Made by a program: the position numbers and the translations under genes
The notes under the pieces: generated by a model
Databases searched by the model: none
The model's input: only the letters and a program-made list of their open reading frames with translations
What the model was told of the DNA's origin: nothing
Assembly: GCA_002280855.1 (NCBI GenBank)
Contig: NCEU01000007.1
Coordinates: 124,001 to 188,000, forward strand
Origin: Sphingomonadales bacterium 32-65-25
GTDB taxonomy: Bacteria; Pseudomonadota; Alphaproteobacteria; Sphingomonadales; Sphingomonadaceae
Length of the DNA: 64,000 nt
Direction of reading: 5' to 3'
Shown: piece by piece, positions 8,975 to 17,690 of the stretch
Position numbering within the stretch: position 1 is the stretch's first letter
How the letters are laid out: every line of letters begins with the position of its first letter

Positions 8975-10051
8975 ATGGTGCAGGTTGTTTTTGAAAAGGT
9001 CAGCAAGGCCTATGGCGATACGGTCGCCATCCCCGGCCTTGATCTGGTGATTGAATCGGGCGAATTCGTCTCGCTGCTCGGGCCTTCCGGCTGCGGGAAA
9101 AGCACCACGCTCAGGATGCTGGCCGGGCTGGAGCAACCCAGCAGCGGCAGCATCCGGATCGGCGACCGCGACGTGGTGAACCTGGCCCCGGCGGCGCGGG
9201 ACATCGCGATGGTGTTCCAGTCCTACGCCCTTTACCCGCACATGACGGTGGCGGAGAATATCTGTTACCCCTTGAAGAAGCGTGGCGTCGCCAAGGCCGA
9301 TCGGGCGATCAAGCTGGCTGAAGTGGCGGCGCTGTTGCAATTGGAGCCGCTCTTGGCGCGCAAGCCGGGGCAATTGTCGGGCGGGCAGCAGCAGCGTGTC
9401 GCGCTGGGCCGGGCGCTGGTGCGTGAACCCAGTGTGTTCCTGCTCGATGAGCCGCTGTCCAATCTGGATGCGTCGCTGCGCGCCCATATGCGCGCCGAGC
9501 TGATCGAGCTGCACCGGCGGTTGGGCAAGACGATGGTCTATGTCACCCATGATCAGCTGGAGGCGATGACCATGTCCTCGCGCATTGCGGTGATGCGCGC
9601 GGGCGAGTTGCAGCAGTTTGCGCCGCCCGACGAAATCTACAACCGCCCGGCCAATGTCTTTGTTGCCGGGTTCATCGGCACGCCGGCCATGGCGCTGGCC
9701 GATGGCAGCCTGGCTGATGGGGGCGGGCATCTGGTCGTGCATGTCGGCTCGCTGGCTGTCGCGCTGCCGTTCGCCGCTAATGGTGTTCGCCCAGATGCGG
9801 TGACGGTGGGCATAAGGCCAGAGGATGTGCTGGTGGGCGAGGGGCCATGGCAGGCGCAGGTGCGGCTGGTCGAGCCGACCGGTTACGAAACGATCGTGGC
9901 GCTCGATGCCGATGGTCTGGCGCTCACCGCGCGTGTGCCGGGTTCGAACGCGTTGCGCGTTGGCGAAACCGTTGCCTTCGATCTGCGGCGCGAGCGCATT
10001 CATCTGTTTGACAAGAGCGACGGTCGCCGGTGGGAACCGGCTGGCCGCTGA
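8975..10051 (+). CDS. ABC importer ATPase (MalK/UgpC type)
   Basis: 358 aa. Walker A GPSGCGKST (about residues 37-45), signature LSGGQQQR, Walker B VFLLDEPLSNLDA, H-loop VTHDQ, and a C-terminal OB-like regulatory domain (GIRPEDV). The full set of catalytic residues is present. It starts one base after the upstream stop. It energises the importer encoded just before it. Confidence 0.92.
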   Translation: MVQVVFEKVSKAYGDTVAIPGLDLVIESGEFVSLLGPSGCGKSTTLRMLAGLEQPSSGSIRIGDRDVVNLAPAARDIAMVFQSYALYPHMTVAENICYPLKKRGVAKADRAIKLAEVAALLQLEPLLARKPGQLSGGQQQRVALGRALVREPSVFLLDEPLSNLDASLRAHMRAELIELHRRLGKTMVYVTHDQLEAMTMSSRIAVMRAGELQQFAPPDEIYNRPANVFVAGFIGTPAMALADGSLADGGGHLVVHVGSLAVALPFAANGVRPDAVTVGIRPEDVLVGEGPWQAQVRLVEPTGYETIVALDADGLALTARVPGSNALRVGETVAFDLRRERIHLFDKSDGRRWEPAGR

Positions 10052-10069
10052 CGCAAAAGGAAGCACGAC

Positions 10070-10975
10070 ATGGACAGAAACAGCGTCAACTGGTCAGGGC
10101 CGATGCCCGCGGTCACCACGGCCTTTCACGATGATGGCCGCATCGATGAAGCAGCGTTTGCGGCCAATCTGGAAGGGCTGATCGCGGCGGGCGCCACCGG
10201 CTTCGTGGTGGGCGGCTGCACGGGCGAATTCTGGGCATTGAGCCACGAGGAGCGCAAGCGGCTGTTCGACGTGGCGTACGAGGCGATTGCCGGCCGCGTG
10301 ACGCTGATCGCCGGCACTGGCGCGGTTTCGGTGGAGGAAACCGTGGCGCTGACCCGTCATGCCGAAGCGGCCGGCTGCGATGGCGCGCTGATCCTGCCGC
10401 CCTATTTCGTCAAGCTTTCGGACGACGAGATTTTTGCGCATTTCGCCGATGTGACGGGCGCGATCGGTTTGCCGGTGGTGCTCTACAATATCCCCGGCAA
10501 TGCGGTGAACGCGATCACGCCCGCTCTGGCCGCGCGGCTGGCCGATCTGGAACGCGTGGTGGCGATCAAGGAAAGTTCGGGCGATTGGAACAATTATTAC
10601 GGCACCCATCTGGCCGTGCATGAACGGCTGCGCGTGTTCTGTGGGCCGTCCTCCGTGTTCGGCGTGCCGGCGGTGCAACTGGGTGCGGATGGCACCATCG
10701 ATTGCTTCCCCAATGTCTGGCAGCGCGGCGGGCTCGATCTCTATTTCGCGGCCAAGGCCGGGGAGACGGAGAAGGCGGCTGAGCTGCAGGCGATGGGCCG
10801 CCGGCTCACCGATCTGTTCACCAGCGAAGGCCGCACGCTTTATCCGGCCACCAAGGCGGCGATGGACATGCTGGGGCTGCCAGGTGGCGGCACGCCGCGC
10901 CGGCCGCTGCGCAAGCTTGCCGGGGAGCCATTGAAGGGCCTCGAGGCCGGGCTGAAAACGCTGGGACTTTTGTGA
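10070..10975 (+). CDS. DapA/NAL-family lyase or aldolase (module A)
   Basis: 301 aa TIM-barrel of the dihydrodipicolinate synthase/N-acetylneuraminate lyase family. The Schiff-base lysine is Lys167 (VVAIKESSGD), the catalytic tyrosine is Tyr139 (LYNIPG), and the pyruvate-carboxylate loop is GCTGE where DapA has GTTGE. Such enzymes make or break C-C bonds next to a pyruvate unit, or deaminate ring imino acids as HypD does. As it sits behind the importer and the C-N oxidase, a role on the keto or imino product is likely. It is unlikely to be the biosynthetic DapA. AAAGGAAG lies before the ATG. Confidence 0.82.
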   Translation: MDRNSVNWSGPMPAVTTAFHDDGRIDEAAFAANLEGLIAAGATGFVVGGCTGEFWALSHEERKRLFDVAYEAIAGRVTLIAGTGAVSVEETVALTRHAEAAGCDGALILPPYFVKLSDDEIFAHFADVTGAIGLPVVLYNIPGNAVNAITPALAARLADLERVVAIKESSGDWNNYYGTHLAVHERLRVFCGPSSVFGVPAVQLGADGTIDCFPNVWQRGGLDLYFAAKAGETEKAAELQAMGRRLTDLFTSEGRTLYPATKAAMDMLGLPGGGTPRRPLRKLAGEPLKGLEAGLKTLGLL

Positions 10976-10989
10976 TCAGGAGAGGCGCG

Positions 10990-12417
10990 ATGACCATTCA
11001 GGAAAAGATACAAAAGCCGCTCACCCCGCCCGATTACCGCGTGACATTCGGCGAGTTCATCGGGATCGGCCCCAACGGCAATCTGTGGGTGGATGGCTGC
11101 GATGTGGCTGATCTGGCGGATCGGTTTGGCACGCCGCTCTACATCATATCGGAAAACCAGCTGCGCCAGAATTATCGCGCCTTCCGCAATGCCTTCCGCG
11201 CCCATTATCCGGATGTGGAGATCTTGTTCGCCAACAAGTCCAACAACGGCCTGGCCATCCGCCACATCATGAACAGCGAAGGCGCTGGCGGCGACTGTTT
11301 TGGCGCGCAGGAAATGTATATGGCGCTGCTGGCGGGCACCAATGGGCGCACGCTGGTGCTGAACGGCTCCAACAAGCAGACGGAGGAGCTGGAACTGGCC
11401 ATTGCCAACGGCCTGTGCGTCAACATCGATGCCATGGACGAGCTTGACCGGATCGATGAGGTCGCACGCCGGCTGGGCGTGGTGGCCGATATCGGTATTC
11501 GCCTGAAGCTCGATCTGGAGCCGCTGACGGGGCGCATGGGGGTTGCCATGCACGGCCCCGGCACGCTGAAGCAGCAGAGCGATTCCACCAAATGGGGGAT
11601 GACGCGCGAGCAGACGGCGGACATCGTGAAGCGGGCGCAGGCGATGCCCAATGTGCGGCTGAAGGAAACCCATTTCCACCTGTCGCGCATGTCGAATGAT
11701 CCGGCGGATTTCGCGGTGATGGCGCGGGAAATGATCACCTGGTCCGGCTATCTGCGCGATCACACCGGCTGGATCCCGCCCTGCATCGATATCGGCGGCG
11801 GCTGGACGTTCGGCAAATGGTACGGCACCGGCCCCAACAGCCAGATGGACGACGCGAACGCACCCACCGCCGAAGATTATGCCCGGCTGTGCTGCGCAGC
11901 CATCAAGGACGAAGCGGCGAAACTGGGCCTGCCCTTGCCCAGGCTGCGGCTGGAACCGGGGCGGGCGCTGTCGGGCCCGGCGGGTGTTGCAGTGGGGCGC
12001 GTGGGGGCGATCAAGGAAGGCGCCACCCGCAAGTGGGTGAACATGGATCTTTCCACCAATCACCTCAGCTGGGCGGCGGTGCTGGACTGGTATTATCACG
12101 CCGTGCCGGTGGTGGATGCCGCCGCCGAACCCACTGAAACCGTCGATCTGGTGGGGCCGCTGTGCAATTCGGACGAGGTGGGCAAGCACCGCCGCATGCC
12201 GGCGCTGGCCCGCGGCGATCTCGTCGCCTTCCTCGATACCGGCGGCTACACCGAATCTTCGGCGGCGCGCTACAATGCGCAGTTGCTGCCGGCGACCGTG
12301 CTGGTGACGGGCAGCCATGCTGAAGTTACCACGGAACGCGAACAGCTGAAGGATGCAATCGGCCGCTTCCGGGTGCCGGCCCATCTGCTCGCCACCTCCT
12401 TTGCGTCGCAGGATTGA
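10990..12417 (+). CDS. PLP-dependent decarboxylase, fold type III (diaminopimelate decarboxylase-like)
   Basis: 475 aa, an alanine-racemase-fold enzyme. The PLP lysine is Lys83 (LFANKSNNG, family FAxKAN); HFHLSR and DIGGGW are the phosphate-binding elements; EPGR, GPLCNSDEVG and GGYTESSAARYN complete the active site. Several positions differ from LysA (HFHLSR instead of HxHxGS), so the substrate is probably not diaminopimelate. ATG 10990 was chosen because AGGAGAGG lies 5 bases upstream; a GTG at 10972 would overlap the previous stop. It would release CO2 from an amino-acid intermediate of module A. Confidence 0.75.
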   Translation: MTIQEKIQKPLTPPDYRVTFGEFIGIGPNGNLWVDGCDVADLADRFGTPLYIISENQLRQNYRAFRNAFRAHYPDVEILFANKSNNGLAIRHIMNSEGAGGDCFGAQEMYMALLAGTNGRTLVLNGSNKQTEELELAIANGLCVNIDAMDELDRIDEVARRLGVVADIGIRLKLDLEPLTGRMGVAMHGPGTLKQQSDSTKWGMTREQTADIVKRAQAMPNVRLKETHFHLSRMSNDPADFAVMAREMITWSGYLRDHTGWIPPCIDIGGGWTFGKWYGTGPNSQMDDANAPTAEDYARLCCAAIKDEAAKLGLPLPRLRLEPGRALSGPAGVAVGRVGAIKEGATRKWVNMDLSTNHLSWAAVLDWYYHAVPVVDAAAEPTETVDLVGPLCNSDEVGKHRRMPALARGDLVAFLDTGGYTESSAARYNAQLLPATVLVTGSHAEVTTEREQLKDAIGRFRVPAHLLATSFASQD

Positions 12418-12422
12418 AAGCC

Positions 12423-13205
12423 ATGGATCTGGGACTCTCAGGGCGCCGGGCGCTGATCTGCGGTGGCAGCAAGGGGCTGGGTTTTGCCGCCGCGCAAGCA
12501 CTGGCCCGCGAAGGCGTGGACCTCGTGCTGGTATCGCGCACGCCGGAAGCGCTGGAGCAAGCCGCGCGCCAGCTCGTCGATGAAACCGGCGTGACGGTCA
12601 CCACCGTGGCGGCCGATCTGTCGTTGGCCGACGCGCCGGCCACGGTTCTGGCGGCGTGCCCCGATCCCGATATTCTGGTGTGCAATCCGGGCGTGCGGCA
12701 GACGCCGGATGATTTCCGCACGATGACCCGGGCGGACTGGGATTTCTGGATGGAGGCGCATTATTTCGGCCCGCTGGAACTGATCCGCGCCATCGTGCCG
12801 GGCATGTGCGCACGCAAGTTTGGCCGTGTCGTCAACATCTCGGTGAGCAACATCAAGTTCCCGCAGGTGAATTTTGCCCACAGCCATTCCGCGCGCGTGG
12901 GCCTGGCCGGCGCCATCGCCTCGATGGTGCGGGAACTGGTGCCGCACAATGTCGTGATCAACAGCGTGCTGCCCGGCTTCATCGATACCGATGCCCTGCG
13001 CACCAACCTGCACGCGCACGCCAAACGCGGCAACACCACCTATGAAGCCATCGTGGCCGACCGCATCAAGATGACTCCGGCCAACCGCTTTGCCGCGCCG
13101 TCCGAATGCGGCGATCTGATTGCCTATCTGTGCAGCGCGCAGGTCGGCTTCATGACCGGGCAGAACATCGTCATCGATGGCGGCGTTTATCAGGGATTGT
13201 TCTGA
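12423..13205 (+). CDS. Atypical SDR-family protein lacking the YxxxK catalytic pair
   Basis: 260 aa Rossmann protein with the cofactor motif GGSKGLG near residue 13. Where SDRs have Ser ... YxxxK, this one reads NISVSNIKFP followed by FAHSHSARVGL, so Tyr is absent and Lys is replaced by Arg. Such divergent SDRs with an N/SxxxR pattern exist as a subgroup whose chemistry is uncertain. ATG 12423 lies 5 bases after the decarboxylase stop. Cotranscribed with module A enzymes. Confidence 0.75.
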   Translation: MDLGLSGRRALICGGSKGLGFAAAQALAREGVDLVLVSRTPEALEQAARQLVDETGVTVTTVAADLSLADAPATVLAACPDPDILVCNPGVRQTPDDFRTMTRADWDFWMEAHYFGPLELIRAIVPGMCARKFGRVVNISVSNIKFPQVNFAHSHSARVGLAGAIASMVRELVPHNVVINSVLPGFIDTDALRTNLHAHAKRGNTTYEAIVADRIKMTPANRFAAPSECGDLIAYLCSAQVGFMTGQNIVIDGGVYQGLF

Positions 13206-13942
13206 TGGAAGACGCCGCGCCCGCCCAGATGCTCACCCCGGCTGACCGGGTGGTGATGATCTCCGGTGCGTCGCGCGGCATCGGCCTTGCCATTGCGCGC
13301 CGGCTGGCGGGCGAGGGTTATCGCCTGTCGCTGGGGGTGCGCTTGTCCGCCCGGTTCGATGCGACGGGCTTCGATCCGGAGCGCATCCTTGTCCACCGCT
13401 TCGACGCGCTCGAAGCGGAGTCAGCCGCCGATTGGGTGGCCGCCACGGCGGCGCGGTTCGGGCGGATCGATGCGCTGATCAACAATGCCGGCGTGCTGCG
13501 CGTGGTCGATTTCACCACCGGGGATGAGGCCGCGCTCGATGAATTGTGGGCGGTCAACGTCAAGGCGCCGTTCCGGCTGATCCGCGCGGCGCTGCCGCAT
13601 CTGGCGCAGGCGGGTAACGGCCGGATCATCAATATCGCGTCGACCGATGGCAAGCGCTACCGCCCCGGCGTTTCGATTGGCTACACGATGAGCAAACATG
13701 CCGTGATGGCGCTGACCCAGGCGGCGAAATTTGCCGGCTGGGAACAGGGCGTGCGGGCAACGGCACTGTGCCCCGGTGCGGTCGATACCGATCTGATTGC
13801 CGGCATCCCCGGCGTCACCCCCCGCCAGGATCGCATCGCGCCCGACACGATTGCCGAAACCGTCGCCTTCCTGCTGCGGCTGCCGAACAGCAGTTCCGTG
13901 GCCGAACTGGTGATGAACACGCGGCTGGAGACGTCAATCTAG
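13205..13942 (+). CDS. Short-chain dehydrogenase/reductase
   Basis: 245 aa classical SDR: cofactor motif GASRGIG (about residues 21-27), NNAG, catalytic Ser in NIASTDG, and Tyr/Lys in YTMSK. ATG overlaps the preceding stop by one base. It probably interconverts an alcohol and a carbonyl in the module A pathway. Last gene of the run that starts at 5896. Confidence 0.85.
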   Translation: MEDAAPAQMLTPADRVVMISGASRGIGLAIARRLAGEGYRLSLGVRLSARFDATGFDPERILVHRFDALEAESAADWVAATAARFGRIDALINNAGVLRVVDFTTGDEAALDELWAVNVKAPFRLIRAALPHLAQAGNGRIINIASTDGKRYRPGVSIGYTMSKHAVMALTQAAKFAGWEQGVRATALCPGAVDTDLIAGIPGVTPRQDRIAPDTIAETVAFLLRLPNSSSVAELVMNTRLETSI

Positions 13943-14002
13943 CAGCATCAGTGTGGCTACGGCTGGGCGCAATCGACTCGGATCGGGCGGTCAGCGTTTA
14001 CG

Positions 14003-14019
14003 TGTTCGACAGGCGAACA
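14003..14019. promoter_or_regulatory. Inverted repeat TGTTCG-ACAGG-CGAACA
   Basis: Perfect 6-5-6 inverted repeat. Its arms are the GTTCG/CGAAC half-sites of the island motif but in the opposite order. It lies 273 bp upstream of the palindrome at 14276. The stretch AGGCGAACAT recurs at 38001-38009 between the DUF885-2 and deacetylase genes. It could be a distal operator. Confidence 0.45.
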
Positions 14020-14246
14020 TATATGCAGCGCATCTCTTGGGTATTTTCCCGACGCCACGGGTGCGGAGGACTGGCGCATTTGCGGCAGGTCTTGCCGTTT
14101 TCCACCAAGGTTGTTCGCCCAGAATATCAATATGAAACAATATCATAAGGCAATGTGATCGACTGTTCAGGTCGGTGCATGTCCCTGTCGGGCGGTTGCC
14201 GGAGAGTGCATGCACCCCGCCGTATTGCAGGCACGTTGTAACCTGC

Positions 14247-14276
14247 TTGACACATCGTCCCATTCGTAACCACATT
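14247..14276 (+). promoter_or_regulatory. Probable sigma-70-type promoter of the TonB receptor gene
   Basis: TTGACA at 14247-14252, then 18 bases, then CACATT at 14271-14276 as a poor -10. The palindrome at 14276-14293 would cover the expected transcription start, the position for a repressor. The -10 is weak, so confidence is moderate. Confidence 0.4.
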
Positions 14277-14293
14277 GCGAACAGATGTTCGCA
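14276..14293. promoter_or_regulatory. Perfect palindromic operator TGCGAACAGATGTTCGCA
   Basis: An 18-bp perfect palindrome (8-2-8), 93 bp upstream of the TonB receptor start. It is the best copy of the recurring island motif and defines its form as GCGAAC-N4-GTTCGC. It was found by comparing intergenic regions; the binding protein is unknown. Confidence 0.7.
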
Positions 14294-14386
14294 TATGCGG
14301 ATAGGCGAACCGGCTGCGGGCAGCGGCTGATGTGGCATCAGGTCGAACGGCGTGTCGGGTTCGATCAACAGGAGGGGAACAGGCCA

Positions 14387-17300
14387 ATGTCGGAACGTCT
14401 TTCGCGTCGCATGCTGTTGTCGACCACGATCATGTCAGCCATGCTTGCCCTGTCGGCCACTGCGGCCCAGGCCCAGCAGGCCGCCGCCGGTGCGGCCGAG
14501 GAAGCGGCGGAAACCATCATCGTCACCGGCTCGCGGCTCACGTCGAAGAACGTCGTCTCCTCCAGCCCGGTGCAGACCATCACCGATCAGGCGTTCGACA
14601 CCATCGGCGCGGTCGACACCATCGATCTGCTCAACACCCTGCCGGCCTTCACCCGCGCGCAGGACACAAGCTTTGCCAACGGCGCCAACGGCACCTCCAC
14701 GCTCGATCTGCGCGGCCTGGGTTCGATCCGCACGCTGGTGCTGATGAACGGCAAGCGCCTGCCGCCCGGCTCGCCCACGCCCGGCGGCTATCCTTCGGAT
14801 ATCAACCTGATCCCGGCCCAGCTGATCCAGCGGGTTGAAGTCGTCACCGGCGGCGCATCGGCCGTCTATGGTTCCGACGCGGTTTCCGGCGTCGCCAACT
14901 TCATCATGAAACGGGATTTCAACGGCTTCGAGATCGATGGCCTGTTCGGCTTCAACCAGTCCAACAACAACAGCCTCGACGCGCAGCAGCGCCTGATCGC
15001 CGCCGGCATCACGCCCAGGACGGGCAGTGACACCGGCAACCCCACCTTCGATGTCTCTGCCGTGTTTGGCGCCTCGCTCGGTGAAGGTCGCGGCAATGTC
15101 ACGGGCTATATCCGGTACATGCGCAACGATGGTCTGAACCAGTCGGAGCGTGATTTTTCCCAGTGCGCGCTCAGCCTGGGGGCAAACCCCAGCCCGACCT
15201 GCCTGGGCGCTCCCACCGGGCCGTTCCCGACCAACTTCATCCTGACGCCGGTGTTCGCGCCGGGCGCCACCACGGCCATACCGCTGCGCAACCCCGATGG
15301 CAGCATCCTGCTGGATGCCAACGGCAATCCGCGCACGTCGGCTGCGTTGGCGCTGCAGCCTGATGGATCGGTGCGCGATGGCACCAACAGCTTCAACTTC
15401 AATCCGTTCAACCCGCTGCGCCGCCAGGTTGAGCGCATCAACGCCGGTTTCAGCGGCTACTACAATCTCACCGACAGCATCGAAGCCTATGCCGAATTCG
15501 GCTTCACCAAATCGACGTCGCCGCAGATCATCGCGCCGTCGGGCGGCTTTGGTTCGGAAATCACCCGCGTCAACTGCGACAACCCGGTGCTGACGGTGCA
15601 GATGCGCCAGCTGTTCTGCGGCAGTGCCTCGCTCACCGGTCCGTGGCCGCGCGATGTGGACAATGATCGTTATGTGCAGGCGCAGGTGCAGCGCCGCTTC
15701 GTCGAAGGCGGCCCGCGCACCGATGATCGCACGCTCACCAACTTTCGCACGGTTTATGGCGTGAAGGGCGACATCGCCGAGAATGTGAAGTTCGACGTGT
15801 TCGGCCAGTGGGCGGAAACTTCTCTTGATCGCCTGCAGACCAACAATGTCACTCGCACGCCGCTGCTGAACGCGCTGGATATCGTCACTGATCCGGCCAC
15901 CGGCCAGCCCGCCTGCCGCGTCGCGGTGGCGGGAACAGATCGCAACTGCGTGCCGTTCATCACCAACTATAATCCCAACGGCACCAACGATCCGCGCCTC
16001 CAGGCCTATCTCGACACGCCAACGCTGACCCGCGGCAAGACCAGCCAGGTCATGTTCGGCGGCACGCTGCAATCCGATCTTGGCGCCTTCGGCATTGCCA
16101 GCCCCTGGGCGGAAGATGGCATCTCGCTGTTGATCGGCGCGGAATATCGCAAGGAAACGCTGGTAACCCGTCCGGATGCCACCGCTTCCTCGGGCCAGCT
16201 GCTGGCCGGCGCCGGCGCGCTGCTGCCCGGCGACGGCCAGACGCAGATCACCGAATTCTTTGCGGAAACCTCGATCCCGCTGGTGCAGGGCCGGCCGTTC
16301 TTCGATTCGCTGGCGCTCACCGGCGCCGTGCGGCGTTCGGAATACAAGTCACGCAACAATCTCACCGGCGTGCGCGGCGGTGAATTCGCGCCGGTCAGCT
16401 ATGCACTGGGGATCAGCTGGGCGCCGGTGAAGGAACTGCGGCTGCGCGGCCAGTATCAGCGCGCCATCCGCGCCCCGAACATCCTGGAACTGTTCCTGCC
16501 GGTCAACACCGGTCTCGCCAACGTCGCCGATCCCTGCTCCGGTTTTGCCGGCACCAACCAGGCGCCGACGCGGCCGCTCAGCGCCTGCGCCAACACCGGC
16601 GTGACGGCGGCGCAATATGGCGCCATCCCGCCATCGGGCGCGCAGGTGAACATCCGCACCGGCGGCAATCCCAATCTGCAGCCGGAAGTGGCCGATACCG
16701 TGACGCTGGGCGCGGTGTTCCAGCCCAGCTTTGTCAGCAATCTTTCGATCAGCCTCGATTATTTCAACATCCGTGTGAAGGATGCTGTGGGCACGGTGCC
16801 GGCGGTGTTCACCATCGAACGCTGCCTCGATTCAGGCGCCCCCGAATTCTGCAGCCTGATCAACCGCGGCCCCGATGGCTCGCTCACCTTCCGGGGCGAA
16901 CCGCCGTCGTTCGTGGACCAGCGCACGCAAAACATCGCCGGCCTGTCCACATCGGGCATCGATGCGCAGATCAACTATGCCCACGATATTGGCGGGCTGG
17001 GCCGGCTGAACTGGAATTATGCCGCCACCTATCTGTTCGCCTTCAAGACCACGCCAATTGCCGGCGGCTTCACCGCCAACTGCGTGGGCAAATATGATCT
17101 GCAGTGCGAACTGCCGCGCTTCCGCTATCGCCACTCGCTCACCACCACCTGGCGCACGCCGTGGACGGTCGATATCGCCCTGAACTGGCGCTACCAATCG
17201 GCGGTGGACCGCATCCTGTCGATCAACCCCACCACCGGCGTGCCGGTAACCTGGACGGAAGCTGGCCGCGGTAACTTCACCGGCGCGCGGCTGAACGCGG

Positions 17301-17506
17301 AAAGCTACATCGATCTCACCGCCTTCTGGAAGGTGACCAAGGGACTGCAACTCCGGGCTGGTGTGCGCAACCTGCTGGACAATGATCCGCCGGTGGTGCC
17401 GCAGTTCAACCCGGCGCCGTCATTCACCGTTGAAGGCAACACCGTTTCCGGCGTGTACGAAGCCGTGGGTCGCTTCATCTTCGTTGGTGCCAACGTCAGC
17501 TTCTGA
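14387..17506 (+). CDS. TonB-dependent outer-membrane receptor (first of three)
   Basis: 1039 aa. A signal peptide ends near AQAQQ, a TonB-box-like ETIIVTGSRL follows, then a plug domain with LGSIRTLVLMNGKR and VEVVTGGASAVYGSDAVSGVANF, and a long beta barrel ending in a terminal Phe (GANVSF). It should import a substrate too large or rare for porins, powered by TonB-ExbBD. The start is ATG 14387, with GGAGGGG 9 bases before it. Placed between module A and the exported hydrolases and behind the island operator, it is the likely entry gate for the island substrate. A terminator hairpin follows. Confidence 0.93.
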   Translation: MSERLSRRMLLSTTIMSAMLALSATAAQAQQAAAGAAEEAAETIIVTGSRLTSKNVVSSSPVQTITDQAFDTIGAVDTIDLLNTLPAFTRAQDTSFANGANGTSTLDLRGLGSIRTLVLMNGKRLPPGSPTPGGYPSDINLIPAQLIQRVEVVTGGASAVYGSDAVSGVANFIMKRDFNGFEIDGLFGFNQSNNNSLDAQQRLIAAGITPRTGSDTGNPTFDVSAVFGASLGEGRGNVTGYIRYMRNDGLNQSERDFSQCALSLGANPSPTCLGAPTGPFPTNFILTPVFAPGATTAIPLRNPDGSILLDANGNPRTSAALALQPDGSVRDGTNSFNFNPFNPLRRQVERINAGFSGYYNLTDSIEAYAEFGFTKSTSPQIIAPSGGFGSEITRVNCDNPVLTVQMRQLFCGSASLTGPWPRDVDNDRYVQAQVQRRFVEGGPRTDDRTLTNFRTVYGVKGDIAENVKFDVFGQWAETSLDRLQTNNVTRTPLLNALDIVTDPATGQPACRVAVAGTDRNCVPFITNYNPNGTNDPRLQAYLDTPTLTRGKTSQVMFGGTLQSDLGAFGIASPWAEDGISLLIGAEYRKETLVTRPDATASSGQLLAGAGALLPGDGQTQITEFFAETSIPLVQGRPFFDSLALTGAVRRSEYKSRNNLTGVRGGEFAPVSYALGISWAPVKELRLRGQYQRAIRAPNILELFLPVNTGLANVADPCSGFAGTNQAPTRPLSACANTGVTAAQYGAIPPSGAQVNIRTGGNPNLQPEVADTVTLGAVFQPSFVSNLSISLDYFNIRVKDAVGTVPAVFTIERCLDSGAPEFCSLINRGPDGSLTFRGEPPSFVDQRTQNIAGLSTSGIDAQINYAHDIGGLGRLNWNYAATYLFAFKTTPIAGGFTANCVGKYDLQCELPRFRYRHSLTTTWRTPWTVDIALNWRYQSAVDRILSINPTTGVPVTWTEAGRGNFTGARLNAESYIDLTAFWKVTKGLQLRAGVRNLLDNDPPVVPQFNPAPSFTVEGNTVSGVYEAVGRFIFVGANVSF

Positions 17507-17593
17507 CGCTGGGCTTGGCGCTGCTCGCAGCCCGGTCAGCACGCCGGTTCCAGCGGCGGTCGCCGGGACGAAACTGAACGGCCAGTGGCTGCA

Positions 17594-17630
17594 CATGGGG
17601 CCTGTCTCTCATCCCCGAGACGGCCCCATG
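17594..17630 (+). terminator. Rho-independent-like terminator after the TonB receptor
   Basis: Stem CATGGGGCC-T-GTCTC pairs with GAGAC-GGCCCCATG around an 8-base loop, followed by ATTTCTT. It lies 88 bp after the receptor stop and 60 bp before the next gene. Confidence 0.7.
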
Positions 17631-17690
17631 ATTTCTTGAGTTATCGTCGTTGGCCCGTAGACTGGCTGCAACGTATTGAGGAGAGCCGAA

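Larger units (their letters stand above)
13943..14386. other. 444-bp regulatory intergenic region upstream of the first TonB receptor
   Basis: No coding sequence is seen. It contains an inverted repeat at 14003-14019, a perfect 18-bp palindrome at 14276-14293 and a -35-like TTGACA at 14247. The middle part (about 14120-14150) is AT-richer than its surroundings. No terminator for the SDR operon was recognised. Confidence 0.7.

Noticed and set aside
2989..10975. Hydroxyproline degradation (dehydrogenase plus HypD-like DapA protein)
   Set aside because: No proline racemase/4-hydroxyproline epimerase and no ketoglutarate semialdehyde dehydrogenase is found in the window.
14276..14293. LexA (SOS) box, since CGAAC-N4-GTTCG resembles the Gram-positive LexA site
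   Set aside because: Alphaproteobacterial LexA uses a direct repeat (GTTC-N7-GTTC), and the flanking genes are catabolic with no SOS genes, so a local regulator is more likely.
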